A stretch of DNA of 64,000 bases from assembly GCA_937872985.1 (NCBI GenBank), contig CALMUW010000086.1, positions 1 through 64,000 of the forward strand, given 5' to 3'. A program made the translations under genes and the position numbers. Shown one piece after another: positions 36,901 to 46,865 of this stretch; position 1 is the stretch's first letter; every line of letters starts with the position of its first letter. Source of the stretch: an uncultured Alphaproteobacteria bacterium. Its GTDB lineage: Bacteria; Pseudomonadota; Alphaproteobacteria; Rhizobiales; Aestuariivirgaceae. The notes beneath the pieces are model-generated. The model was not told where the DNA came from. It searched no databases and saw only the letters and a list, made by a program, of their open reading frames with translations.

Positions 36901-37296
36901 GACGGCCGACAGGCGCTCATTGACGGCGGAGAAGGCTTCCACCGTCTGGCGCTCGTTGCTTTCGACCCGGTTCAGGATACGGCTCAAGGCTTCCTGGTCG
37001 GCCTGGCGGGTGGCGGCATAGGGAGCCGGTGTGGTGTCCTGGTCGCGGCGGGCGATGCGGGCCAGTTGTTCGGCGATATCCTCAAGGCGCACCGCATCAC
37101 GCGGCTCATCGCGGCGATAGGAAGGGCGCGGTGGCGGGGCGGCGGGGGCGGCATCGTCGGCCTGTTCCAGAATGACGTTGTTCAGCCACTCGCCGAGCGT
37201 CATGCCCGAGCGGCGGGCAGCGAACTTGGCGGCCTCGCGCACTTCCGGCTCAATGCCCTTCACGCTCCATGGAATTCCCGGCTTCATCGCTGCCAT
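33907..37296 (-). CDS. podJ: PodJ-like polar localisation factor (coiled coil, TM, Sel1, peptidoglycan binding)
   Basis: A 1129-aa polarity protein. The N-terminal motif KPGIPWSVKGIEPEVREAAK and MTLGEWLNNVIL is the signature of alphaproteobacterial PodJ. A long coiled-coil region (about residues 60-560, rich in Q, E, R) follows, then a Pro/Ala stretch, a basic segment and a membrane helix (~705-725), a Pro/Ala periplasmic linker, Sel1-type TPR repeats (~845-990, e.g. AAEWYERAAQSGLAPAQYRL) and a C-terminal peptidoglycan-binding domain (SDIAEVQTLLNGLGYSIGTP...). In Caulobacter PodJ recruits pole-specific factors for pili, flagellum and holdfast and is cut by periplasmic proteolysis; here the gene sits in the same window as Tad pilus genes and gcrA. 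Confidence 0.88.
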   Translation of the reverse strand: MAAMKPGIPWSVKGIEPEVREAAKFAARRSGMTLGEWLNNVILEQADDAAPAAPPPRPSYRRDEPRDAVRLEDIAEQLARIARRDQDTTPAPYAATRQADQEALSRILNRVESNERQTVEAFSAVNERLSAVGRQVSQLAQTTPSARSTTKPEDTPAFQSLEKAVRNIIEHIENGERRTRDTLKTMQDRMADMATRAAGSVNEQVLQQAPAIRNLEARISELANRIDRTETGKAVALPELLQRELSQLAGRIDGVRQDSEALASRAQTAAVQASQKELRTIEQRILTLLKDAQSAFASQNGTPAEMQRLRGEVETLNQRIDQTRQGLASDRDVTALRTAVEQLSTRVAQSQDLRPLADLDRRVTDIHERLEQTQGSMAHKPQLTDLERRMAEMDRRLSEAMSQGAAPIAQSALENQITAMAERLARAESQLTSLDTIERAVNQLYDAMEQTRTTSEKTAEEAARRVAAEFSGAAQPMAAMAAMDAAPEIQALQDGLRAVRETAASADQRNQETLQAVHDTLEQIVSKLAELENNALAQPAVGTMAAAPAMAETAPPAMPAAAEIFAEPPIFDANPFTPEAVEATAPANPFAGVQTSAAEAAPGSVDDIIAAARRMAQASNAHKSVLAGVTPGAAGALAGVKSTGVKSLLSRLPFFNRGPKAPKAAKPEKPGKPLKGSKVVPGVKPDGTKTAPEIKSAANDNDARRKRLMLLGLLLLAAVSAYTMNIFGQPRPAPLPVEPAAVQQPAAPPPAATAVPQPAASAPVPLPAETPQVMPGSATDTAPAAIDGAAPAPAEPAKVQGSLDITSKATTIASLLAADGGLTTASITPPAVVQAGAPPVEMPPAELGAMALRQSARDGDATAQFIIATRYLDGGVVKQDSAKAAEWYERAAQSGLAPAQYRLATLYERGTGVTQDFTRALSLYEKAGRQGNIRAMHNAASIAASGNVGKPDYTRAVYWFRQAADHGLKDSQFNLAVLIERGLGTVPSGSDALFWYSLAAQQKDTDASNRAAVLARSLSPAMVDDVKKRVASWQPKRTMDVANVVAVTRGDWNASGTAAAPEAVAPVVNSDIAEVQTLLNGLGYSIGTPDGRMGSRTANAIRLFQMQNGFKVTGEATPEIVAALKAKKS

Positions 37297-37377
37297 CCGT
37301 TGTTATGCCGCCAGGCCATGGGTCAAAGACCCCACGGCAGGCGTCTGCCATTCGGCGTCAAAAGTTAACGGCTTTGG

Positions 37378-37475
37378 TAAATATTCGGTTAAGCCGGCGC
37401 GCGGACCGGGCCGCTTTCCGGGGCGGTGCAATTCGCCTGTTAAAACGCCGGGTGGCTTGGTTTCACAGTGGATTC
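37378..37475. promoter_or_regulatory. podJ upstream region with CtrA-like and GANTC sites
   Basis: Upstream of podJ there is, on the minus strand, TTAA-N7-TTTA (37378-37392), one base off the CtrA consensus TTAA-N7-TTAA, and a GATTC at 37471. The whole gap (37297-37571) has no gene. Function is inferred from Caulobacter podJ control. Confidence 0.35.
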
Positions 37476-37571
37476 AGCCATGGCCCGGCCAGCCCTGCTG
37501 TCCGGGCGAAAGGGCGATGATTCGCACAAACCTGACCACACTCCTTAAGGTTCGGCTGCGGCAGCGCCGCT

Positions 37572-38435
37572 TTACTCCCCGGCCATACGGCTTCTGATCT
37601 CGGCGCGGTGCGGGTGGGCCGGATAGGTGCCGAGGATGCGCATGTAGGAGGTGAAGAAGGCCAGTTCCTCCAGCGCCAGGCGGACATTGCGGTCCTCCGG
37701 GTGGCCGTCGATGTCGGCATAGAACTGGGTGGCCGAGAACTGGCCCTCGAGCTGATAACTCTCCAGCTTGGTCATGTTGACGCCATTGGTGGCAAAACCG
37801 CCGAGCGCCTTGTAGAGGGCGGCGGGCACGTTGCGCACCCGGAAGACGAAGCTCGTCACCACCGGCCCGTCGCCCGGTGCGGCGTCGCGGCGCTCCGGCG
37901 CCAGCACCACGAAGCGGGTGGTGTTGTGGACCTCGTCCTCGATGTTCTCGCGCGCCAGTTCCAGGCCATAGATTTCGCCCGCCAGTCTGGTGGCGATGGC
38001 AGCCCGCGCGGGGTTGCGGTTTTCCGACAGTTCGCGGGCCGCCCCCGCGGTGTCCACCGCCACCACGGGGGAAAGCCCCAGGTCGCGGATGGCCTTGCGG
38101 CACTGGCCCAGGGCATGGACGTGGCTGTGCACGGTCTTGACCGTCTTCAGGTCGGTGCCGGGCAGGACGAGAAGCTGGTGATGCACACGCAGGAAGTGTT
38201 CGCCGATGATGGCGAGATTGCTGGCGGGCATGAGGTGGTGAATGTCGGCCACCCGGCCTGCCACCGAGTTGTCGATGGGGATCATGGCCAGCCGCGCCTG
38301 CCCGTCGCGCACCGCCTGAAAGGCATCCTCGAAGGTGCGGCAGGACAGGGGCTCATGGTCGGGGTAGGCTTCAAGGCAGGCGATGTGGGAATTGGCTCCG
38401 GGTTCACCCTGATAGGCAATCTTGGCGGTCATCAT
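37572..38435 (-). CDS. pheA: Prephenate dehydratase
   Basis: A 287-aa monofunctional enzyme (no chorismate mutase domain) making phenylpyruvate from prephenate. The catalytic domain starts KIAYQGEPGANSHIAC, includes IPIDNSVAGRVADIHHL, and has the catalytic Thr in VHNTTRFVVL (~residue 172). The C-terminal ACT domain (about 195-280) contains GVNMTKLESYQ, the phenylalanine-sensing motif related to ESRP, so feedback inhibition is expected. It begins 4 bp after the kdsB stop and is co-transcribed with it. Confidence 0.95.
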   Translation of the reverse strand: MMTAKIAYQGEPGANSHIACLEAYPDHEPLSCRTFEDAFQAVRDGQARLAMIPIDNSVAGRVADIHHLMPASNLAIIGEHFLRVHHQLLVLPGTDLKTVKTVHSHVHALGQCRKAIRDLGLSPVVAVDTAGAARELSENRNPARAAIATRLAGEIYGLELARENIEDEVHNTTRFVVLAPERRDAAPGDGPVVTSFVFRVRNVPAALYKALGGFATNGVNMTKLESYQLEGQFSATQFYADIDGHPEDRNVRLALEELAFFTSYMRILGTYPAHPHRAEIRSRMAGE

Positions 38436-38439
38436 GGTC

Positions 38440-39189
38440 TCACTTGGCCGGCCTTAACATCAGCCGGGCCTGTTCCAGGTCCTCCGGCGCATCCACTCCC
38501 AGAGGCACCGCATCCACCCGCACTACGGCAATCCGCATGCCATGATCAAGGGCGCGCATCTGTTCCAGCCGGCGCTCGCGCTCGCGGGCCGACACCGGCA
38601 GGGCGACGAAGCGCTCCAGCGCGGCCCGGCGATAGGCATAGACGCCGATGTGGTGCCAGAAGGGCGGCTCATGCTCCGGCGTCAGGGTGCGCACGAAGTC
38701 GCGGGCAAAGGCGACCTCGCGCGTGGCGCTCAGGGGGGCAATGGCCTTGACCACATTGGGATTGTCACGCTCGGCGGCCGTGGTGATGGGGGCGGCGATG
38801 GTGGCGATGTCCACCTGCTCATTGGCCAGGCCCGCCAGACAGCGCTGGATGGCCAGCGGATCGATGGTGGGAAGATCGCCCTGGACATTGACGGCATATT
38901 GGAACTTGCGGGCGGGATCACGCAGGGCCAGCGCCTGGGCAATGCGGTCCGAACCCGAGGGCAGGTTGGGGTCGGTGGCCATGGCGTCGCCGCCCTGGCG
39001 GCGGACGGCCTCGGCAATGTCGTTTTCGGCGGCGGCGACCAGAACCTGGCCGACATTGGCCGCCAGCGCCCGGCGCCAGACATGGACGATCATGGGCTGG
39101 CCGTGGATGTCAGCCAGGGGCTTTCCGGGCAACCTTGTGGAGGCCAGACGGGCGGGAATGACGACGATGGTATTGGCGAGTTCGATCAT
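38440..39189 (-). CDS. kdsB: 3-deoxy-manno-octulosonate cytidylyltransferase
   Basis: A 249-aa enzyme that activates Kdo as CMP-Kdo for lipopolysaccharide inner core. Signature motifs are VVIPARLASTRLPGKPLADI (nucleotide-binding) near the N-terminus, the NVQGDLPTIDP site (~95-105) and WHHIGVYAYRRAAL. The ATG at 39189 is preferred to an in-frame TTG at 39195. The presence of kdsB confirms a Gram-negative with Kdo-bearing LPS. Adjacent pheA follows after 4 bp. Confidence 0.95.
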   Translation of the reverse strand: MIELANTIVVIPARLASTRLPGKPLADIHGQPMIVHVWRRALAANVGQVLVAAAENDIAEAVRRQGGDAMATDPNLPSGSDRIAQALALRDPARKFQYAVNVQGDLPTIDPLAIQRCLAGLANEQVDIATIAAPITTAAERDNPNVVKAIAPLSATREVAFARDFVRTLTPEHEPPFWHHIGVYAYRRAALERFVALPVSARERERRLEQMRALDHGMRIAVVRVDAVPLGVDAPEDLEQARLMLRPAK

Positions 39190-39297
39190 ACGCAAAAAAG
39201 TCTAATTGGTTTGGTGGGCTGCTTATACCGGTTGCGCAAGGGCCGGGAAAGCACTAGGTAAGTTTCCGCTAATATGCCTCAACAAGGATAGCGTCGC

Positions 39298-39969
39298 ATG
39301 AACATCATTCCCTTCCTGTCCAAGACCGCCCTCTCGGCGGTTGGCACGGCTGCCATGCTCGTCGGCATCAATGCCCTGGGCTCCAGCCTCTACAGCACGT
39401 CCGCTCCGGCCACGCCGGGCTTTCTGATCCAGACGGCGGAAGCTGCGGCTCCGGCGGCGCCTGCTCCGGCGGCGGCCCCTGCGCCGGCGGCTGAAACCCA
39501 GGTTGCCCAGACCGAAACGCCTGCGGCCCCTGCTGCGGCGCCTGCGGCTCCCGCCGCTGCCCCGGCTGCCGCTCCGGCGGCTCCCGCCGCTGGCGGTGAG
39601 TCCCTCGGCGCCCGCATGGCCAAGGCCGACATGGCCGCTGGCGAAAAGGCCGCCAAGGTCTGCGTCGCCTGCCACGACTTCGCCAAGGAAGGCAAGAACA
39701 AGGTCGGTCCGCACCAGTGGGGTGTGGCTGGCCGCGCCATGGGTTCGGTCGCCGATTTCAAGGGCTATTCCGAGGACCTGAAGGCCAAGGGTGCTGCCGG
39801 TGAGACGTGGACGCTCGAAAACCTCGACGTCTACCTGACCTCGCCCAAGGACTTCGTGAAGGGGTCCAAGATGGCCTTCGCCGGCATCAAGGACGCCCAG
39901 CAGCGCGCCAACGTCATTGCCTGGATGAACGCCCAGTCCGATGCGCCGCTGCCGGCTCCGGCCCCGTAA
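39298..39969 (+). CDS. cycM: Membrane-anchored class I cytochrome c (CycM-like)
   Basis: A 223-aa protein. An uncleaved N-terminal anchor helix (about residues 8-30) is followed by an Ala/Pro-rich tether (about 45-100) and a class I cytochrome c domain. Heme is attached through CVACH (~residue 123), and the distal ligand is the Met in GSKMAFAGIK (~198). This layout resembles CycM/cytochrome c552 proteins that link the bc1 complex to the aa3-type oxidase in Rhizobiales. Monocistronic, ended by an intrinsic terminator. Confidence 0.88.
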   Translation: MNIIPFLSKTALSAVGTAAMLVGINALGSSLYSTSAPATPGFLIQTAEAAAPAAPAPAAAPAPAAETQVAQTETPAAPAAAPAAPAAAPAAAPAAPAAGGESLGARMAKADMAAGEKAAKVCVACHDFAKEGKNKVGPHQWGVAGRAMGSVADFKGYSEDLKAKGAAGETWTLENLDVYLTSPKDFVKGSKMAFAGIKDAQQRANVIAWMNAQSDAPLPAPAP

Positions 39970-39995
39970 GCGACATAATCACTTGCTTCAAGACC

Positions 39996-40028
39996 CACCG
40001 GCGGAGCGATCCGCCGGTGTTTTGTTTT
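39996..40028 (+). terminator. Intrinsic terminator after cycM
   Basis: The stem CACCGGCGGA pairs with TCCGCCGGTG around the loop GCGA, followed by TTTTGTTTTG. Confidence 0.9.
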
Positions 40029-40089
40029 GTGTTTGCATCACCGGGCGCCTGACTATACTCGCCCGAATCACCTTGCCGCCGGAACCGCC

Positions 40090-41943
40090 ATGACGATTGA
40101 CCGCCGCCGTTTCATCAAGCTTGCTGCCGCGCCCCTTGCCGTTCCTGCCTTTCCCTGGCGCGCGCTGGCCCAGGACCGGTCCTTCACCCATGCGCTCACC
40201 CTGTTCTCCGACATCAAGTATCCGGCGGACTTCAAGCAGTTCGATTATGTGAATGGCGCAGCGCCCAAGGGCGGGGTGATCCGCGTGGGCGTGGTCGGCT
40301 CCTTCGACAGTCTCAACCCCTATACCTTCAAGGGCGAGGCCGCCGCCGCCGCACCGGCCGAGACTCTCATGACCCGGTCGCTCGACGAACCGGCGACGCA
40401 ATATGGCCTGCTGGCGGGTGAGGTGTGGCATCCCGAGGACCGCTCCATGGTGGTCTTTCGCCTGCGGCCGGAAGCGCGCTTCCACGACGGTTCGCCGGTG
40501 ACGGCGGAGGACGTGGCCTGGAGCATGATGACGCTCAAGGAGGTGAACCCGCGCATGGCCGCCTATTACCACAACGTGGTGAAGGCAGAGGTGACGGGCG
40601 CGCGCGAGGTCACCTTCATCTTTTCCGAAAAGGGCAACCGTGAGATGCCCTCCATCACCAGCGAACTGCCGGTCTTGTCGAGGGCCTGGTGGACCGGCAA
40701 GGATGCGGCGGGCAAGGCGCGCAACATCGCTGAAATCGCGCTGGAGCCGCCGCTCACCTCGGGTCCCTATCGCGTGGCGGACTTCAAGCCGGGGGCCAGC
40801 ATCAGCCTCGAGCGGGTGAAGGACTATTGGGGCGAGAGGCTGCCGGTCAACGTCGGCCAGAACAATTTCGACCGCATGGAGATCATTTATTTCCGCGATG
40901 CCAATGTGGCGCTGGAGGCCTTCAAGGCCGACCAGTATGACTATCGGGTCGAGTCCTCCTCGAAGATGTGGGCCACGGGCTATGATATTCCCGCGGTGAA
41001 GGACGGGCGCTGCATCAAGACCGAACTGACCTTCCGCAATGTCAACGGCATGCAGGGCTATGTGTTCAACCTGCGCCGTGACAAGTTCAAGGATGTGCGG
41101 GTGCGGCGCGCCTTCAACCTGGCCTTCGATTTCGAATGGGCCAATGCCAACTTGTTCTACGGGCAATACACGCGCTCGCGCTCCTTCTTCAACAAGTCGG
41201 ACATGGAGGCCAAGGGCCTGCCGTCGCCCGAGGAACTGGCGCTGCTGGAGCCGCTGAAGGCCGATCTGCCGCCGGAGGTCTTCACCACCGAATATCAGAA
41301 CCCGGTGAACGCCACGCCCCAGGACCGGCGCAAGAACCTGCGCGAGGCCGCCGATCTTCTGGCCCAGGCAGGCTGGACCATCACCAGTGCGGGCGGGCGC
41401 AACCTCTTGAAGAACGCCAGGGGCGAGCCCTTCACGGTGGAATTCCTGCTCGATTCACCACTCTTCGAGCGCATCACGCTGCCCTTCCAGAAGCAACTGG
41501 AGATGCTGGGCTTCACGGTGAACGTGCGCACGGTGGACTCGACGCAATACGAGCGCCAGCGGCAGACCTTCGATTTCGATATGGTAGTGAACGTCTGGGG
41601 CGAGTCGCTCTCGCCCGGCAACGAGCAGCGCGGGCAATGGGGCAGTGCCGCCGCCGACCAGGCGGGCAGCGACAATCTTGCGGGCCTGAAGAATGCCGCC
41701 ATCGACAGGCTCATCGAGGCCGTGATCTTCGCCACGGATCGCGCCGCCCTGACCACGGCGTGCAAGGCGCTGGACCGGGCCCTGGCCTGGACGCAATTCG
41801 TGGTGCCGCACTGGTATTCGGCCACGACGCGGCTGGCCTATTGGAACCGCTTCGGCATGCCCGACACGCTGCCGGAATATGATGCGCCCATTCCCTCGGG
41901 CTGGTGGTATGAAGCAGAGAAGGCCAGGACGGTGAAGCCGTGA
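40090..41943 (+). CDS. yejA: Oligopeptide/microcin C-type ABC transporter substrate-binding protein
   Basis: A 617-aa family 5 binding protein. The N-terminus MTIDRRRFIKLAAAPLAVPA is a twin-arginine signal, so export is folded or via Tat. It has YejA-type features (FNLRRDKFKDVRVRRAFNLA, then GEPFTVEFLLDS and FDFDMVVNVWGESLSPGNEQ). In E. coli YejABEF imports microcin C and peptides; in Rhizobiales the system imports peptides and affects antimicrobial peptide resistance. First gene of the yejABEF-ghrA unit. Confidence 0.92.
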   Translation: MTIDRRRFIKLAAAPLAVPAFPWRALAQDRSFTHALTLFSDIKYPADFKQFDYVNGAAPKGGVIRVGVVGSFDSLNPYTFKGEAAAAAPAETLMTRSLDEPATQYGLLAGEVWHPEDRSMVVFRLRPEARFHDGSPVTAEDVAWSMMTLKEVNPRMAAYYHNVVKAEVTGAREVTFIFSEKGNREMPSITSELPVLSRAWWTGKDAAGKARNIAEIALEPPLTSGPYRVADFKPGASISLERVKDYWGERLPVNVGQNNFDRMEIIYFRDANVALEAFKADQYDYRVESSSKMWATGYDIPAVKDGRCIKTELTFRNVNGMQGYVFNLRRDKFKDVRVRRAFNLAFDFEWANANLFYGQYTRSRSFFNKSDMEAKGLPSPEELALLEPLKADLPPEVFTTEYQNPVNATPQDRRKNLREAADLLAQAGWTITSAGGRNLLKNARGEPFTVEFLLDSPLFERITLPFQKQLEMLGFTVNVRTVDSTQYERQRQTFDFDMVVNVWGESLSPGNEQRGQWGSAAADQAGSDNLAGLKNAAIDRLIEAVIFATDRAALTTACKALDRALAWTQFVVPHWYSATTRLAYWNRFGMPDTLPEYDAPIPSGWWYEAEKARTVKP

Positions 41944-41968
41944 TGATGATCGGGGCGGCGGCACACTG

Positions 41969-43075
41969 ATGGGCGCCTATATTCTCAAGCGCCTGCTTCT
42001 GATGATCCCGACGCTGCTCGGCATCATGCTCATGACCTTCGTGGTCATTCAATTCGTGCCGGGCGGTCCCATCGAGAAGATCATCTCCGACATTCAGGGC
42101 ACCGGCCAGGACGCCGCGGGGCGCATCTCCGGCAATACCGGCACCGAGGCGGGAGGCGGAAACCAGGCGGGCGCGGGCAGCGAGGTCACCGGCAAATATC
42201 GCGGCGCGGCGGGGCTTGATCCCGAACTCATCAAGCAGCTCGAAAAGCAGTTTGGCTTCGACAAGCCGCCGGCCACGCGCTTTCTCCTGATGGTGCGGGA
42301 CTACGCCACCTTCAATTTCGGCCAGAGCTATTTCCGCGGCCGTCCGGTGGTCGATCTCATCATCGAGAAGATGCCGGTGTCCATCTCGCTCGGCCTGTGG
42401 TTGACGCTCATCACCTATTTCGTGTCCATTCCCCTGGGCATCGCCAAGGCGGTGCGCGACGGGTCATCCTTTGACATCTGGACCTCGGCGGCGATCATCG
42501 TCGGCTATGCCATACCCGGCTTCATCTTCGCCATCATGCTGGTGGTGGTCTTTGCCGGGGGCAGTTATTTCTCGTGGTTTCCCCTGCGCGGGCTGACCTC
42601 GGACAATTTCTCGTCCCTGAGCCTCGTCGGCAAAATTCTCGACTATGCCTGGCATCTGGTGTTGCCGCTTACCGCCATGGGCATTTCCAGTTTCGCCACC
42701 ATGACGCTGCTGACCAAGAATTCCTTCCTCGATGAAATCCGCAAGCAATATGTGACGACGGCGCGGGCCAAAGGCCTGACCGAACGTCAGGTGCTCTATG
42801 GCCATGTCTTCCGCAACGCCATGCTGCTGGTCATCTCCGGTTTTCCGGGAGCCTTCCTGTCCGCCTTCTTTGCCGGCTCGCTGCTGATCGAGACGATCTT
42901 CTCGCTCGACGGCCTGGGCTATCTCATGTTCAAGGCGGCCATCGACCGCGACTATGCTATCGTCTTTGCCAATCTCTACATCATGACGCTCTTCGGCCTC
43001 ATCGTGGCGCTGATCAGCGATCTCACCTACACCTGGATCGATCCGCGCATCGATTTTGAATCGCGTGAGGTGTGA
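41969..43075 (+). CDS. yejB: Peptide ABC transporter permease YejB
   Basis: A 368-aa DppB/OppB-type permease with six helices. MGAYILKRLLLMIPTLLGIM starts the first helix; an extended periplasmic loop of about 60 residues, rich in Gly (DAAGRISGNTGTEAGGGNQ), precedes LDPELIKQLEKQFGFDKPP, a feature of YejB. The EAA loop is seen in TTARAKGLTERQVLYGHVFR. It begins 25 bp after yejA; its stop overlaps the GTG of yejE. Confidence 0.94.
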   Translation: MGAYILKRLLLMIPTLLGIMLMTFVVIQFVPGGPIEKIISDIQGTGQDAAGRISGNTGTEAGGGNQAGAGSEVTGKYRGAAGLDPELIKQLEKQFGFDKPPATRFLLMVRDYATFNFGQSYFRGRPVVDLIIEKMPVSISLGLWLTLITYFVSIPLGIAKAVRDGSSFDIWTSAAIIVGYAIPGFIFAIMLVVVFAGGSYFSWFPLRGLTSDNFSSLSLVGKILDYAWHLVLPLTAMGISSFATMTLLTKNSFLDEIRKQYVTTARAKGLTERQVLYGHVFRNAMLLVISGFPGAFLSAFFAGSLLIETIFSLDGLGYLMFKAAIDRDYAIVFANLYIMTLFGLIVALISDLTYTWIDPRIDFESREV

Positions 43076-44180
43076 GGATCGTGGCGCTGTTTCACCTCAG
43101 CCGTCTGAACCAGAAGCGCTGGAGCCTGTTCACGCGCCATCGCCGGGGCTTCTGGTCGCTGTGGATTTTCATCGCCTTGACCGTCTTGTCCTGGCTGGCG
43201 CCGGTCATCGCCAATGACCGGCCCATTCTTGCCTCCTACAAGGGCGAGCTTTTGTTTCCCACCCTTGTCGATTACCCGGAGGCAAAATTCGGCGGCTTCC
43301 TGGCCCAGACCGATTATCGCAATCCTCTGAACACGGATGAAATTGCCGCCAATGGCTGGCTGATCTGGCCGCCCATCCGCTATTCCTATGACACGGTGAA
43401 CCTGGAACTGCCGCGGCCGGCGCCGTCGCCGCCTGCCTTCAAGCTGACCCGGGAGGAGGTCTGCGCCAAGTATCCGCAAGGGGGGGCTGACCCGCAATGC
43501 GTGGCGGGCAACATGAACTGGCTCGGCACCGACGATCAGGGCCGCGATGTGGTGGCGCGGCTGATCTGGGGCTTCCGCCTGTCGGTCACCTTCGGGCTTA
43601 TCCTGGCGCTGCTGTCGTCCATCATCGGCGTGGCGGCGGGCGCGGTGCAGGGTTATTTCGGCGGCTGGACCGATCTTCTGTTCCAGCGTTTCATCGACAT
43701 CTGGTCGTCCATGCCGACGCTTTACCTGCTCATCATCCTGTCGGCCTTCATCACGCCGAACTTCTGGCTGCTGCTGTTGATCCTGGTGCTGTTCTCATGG
43801 ACCTCACTCGTCGGCGTGGTGCGCGCCGAATTCCTCCGGGCACGGAATTTTGAATATGTGCGCGCCGCCAAGGCGCTGGGCCTGTCCGACACGAAGATCA
43901 TGATCAAGCACCTTCTGCCCAATGCCGTGGTTTCCACCATCACCTTCCTGCCCTTCATCGTCTCGGCCTCGGTGACCACCCTGACGGCGCTGGATTTCCT
44001 CGGTTTCGGCCTGCCGCCGGGCTCGCCGTCGCTGGGCGAGCTTCTGGCCCAGGGCAAGAACAACCTGCAGGCGCCCTGGCTCGGCATCACCGGCTTTCTC
44101 GTCACCTCGGTCATGCTCACCCTTCTCGTCTTCATCGGCGAGGCGGTGCGCGATGCCCTTGATCCCCGGAAGACCTTCAC

Positions 44181-44184
<4 letters not shown>
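43072..44184 (+). CDS. yejE: Peptide ABC transporter permease YejE
   Basis: A 370-aa DppC-type permease. The N-terminal part SRLNQKRWSLFTRHRRGFWS and the long first periplasmic region with NPLNTDEIAANGWLIWPPIR are YejE hallmarks; NMNWLGTDDQGRDVVARLIW and the EAA loop YVRAAKALGLSDTKIMIKHL follow. The start is GTG overlapping the yejB stop (GTGA); a second GTG at 43081 is possible. A loop at about residues 120-145 carries two Cys (EEVCAKYP, DPQC) that could form a periplasmic disulfide. Confidence 0.93.
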
Positions 44185-45805
<1,621 letters not shown>

Positions 45806-45809
<4 letters not shown>

Positions 45810-46753
45810 GCGCGTTCCTCATCGTTGCCCCCACCTGGCCTGCCGATGTCTGGCGCACGGCCATGGCGGAGGCCGCTCCCGACCACGACATCAGGGTCTG
45901 GCCGGAGGTTGGCGCGGTGGCGGACATTCACTATGTCGGGGCCTGGCTGCCCCCGGCCCATGCGCTGGCTGGCCTGCCCCATCTCAAGGTGATCTTTTCA
46001 CTGGGTGCCGGGGTTGATGCCATTCTGCGCGATGACACCCTGCCCCGGGATGTTCCGCTGGTGCGGGTCAATGATGCCGACCTCACCATGCGCATGGGCG
46101 AATACATCATGCTCCATGTGTTGCTGCATCACCGCCAGCAGCGACGGCTCGATGAAAACCAGCGCAACAAGGTGTGGGACAGTTTTGCCACCCATGCCGC
46201 GAGCGACTTGCGCATTGGCGTGATGGGCTTGGGGGTTCTGGGGGCCGATGCGGCCCGCAAGCTCGCGGTCATGGGCTTTCCCGTGGCCGGCTGGAGCCGC
46301 ACGCGCAAGGACATTCCCGGCATCGAGAGTTTTGCCGGGCCGGATGAGTTCGACGGCTTTCTGGCGCGCAGCGATGTGCTGGTGTCGCTTTTGCCCGCCA
46401 CGCCGGAGACCACGGGCATCATTAATCATGGCATGCTGCGCAAGCTGGCGCGCACCGGCCCCTTTGGCGCGCCCATTCTGATCAATGCCGGGCGCGGCCG
46501 CCAGCAGGTGGAGGCCGACATCCTGCGGGCACTCGACGACGGCACCCTCCATGGCGCGAGCCTTGATGTTTTCCAGACGGAACCGCTGCCCAAGGAGTCG
46601 CCCCTGTGGAGCCATCCGAAGGTCATCGTGACCCCGCATGCGGCAGCGGACTCCGATCCCGCCGCGATCTGCCGCTACATCGCGGGGCAGATGGCGCGTT
46701 TTGAACGCGGCGCGGAATTGCAGAATGTGGTGGACCGGAGCCGCGGCTATTAG
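45806..46753 (+). CDS. ghrA: Glyoxylate/hydroxypyruvate reductase A (D-2-hydroxyacid dehydrogenase)
   Basis: A 315-aa NAD(P)H-dependent enzyme that reduces glyoxylate and hydroxypyruvate. The Rossmann loop GVMGLGVLGADAARKL (~residues 139-154), NAGRGRQQVEADIL and the catalytic Arg, Glu (DVFQTEPLP) and His (VTPHAAADSDP) are present. The ATG overlaps the yejF stop by ATGA, so expression is tied to the peptide transporter. The final base of its TAG stop is the first base of the 111-bp repeat. Confidence 0.9.
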
Positions 46754-46865
46754 CGCAACTGACGATCAAATCGGAACGATTTGAGAGAGAAAAAGTTGCG
46801 CCAACATATTGATTTTCGAGCAACTTATCGGCGGCAGTTGATTCCAACTGACCGCCGGTTGCTCT
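46753..46865 (+). repeat. Dispersed ~111-bp stem-loop element, copy 2
   Basis: Nearly identical to 10836-10946 (two extra A, one C-to-T change, end differences) with the same three stem-loops. It exactly fills the space between the ghrA stop (46751-46753) and the NlpC/P60 stop (46864-46866), two convergent genes. It holds no gene. A terminator role for both sides is plausible but lacks a clear U run. Confidence 0.9.

Noticed and set aside
34399-37368. Long plus-strand glycine-rich frame over podJ
   Set aside because: Antisense shadow of podJ, with no start signals and highly skewed composition.
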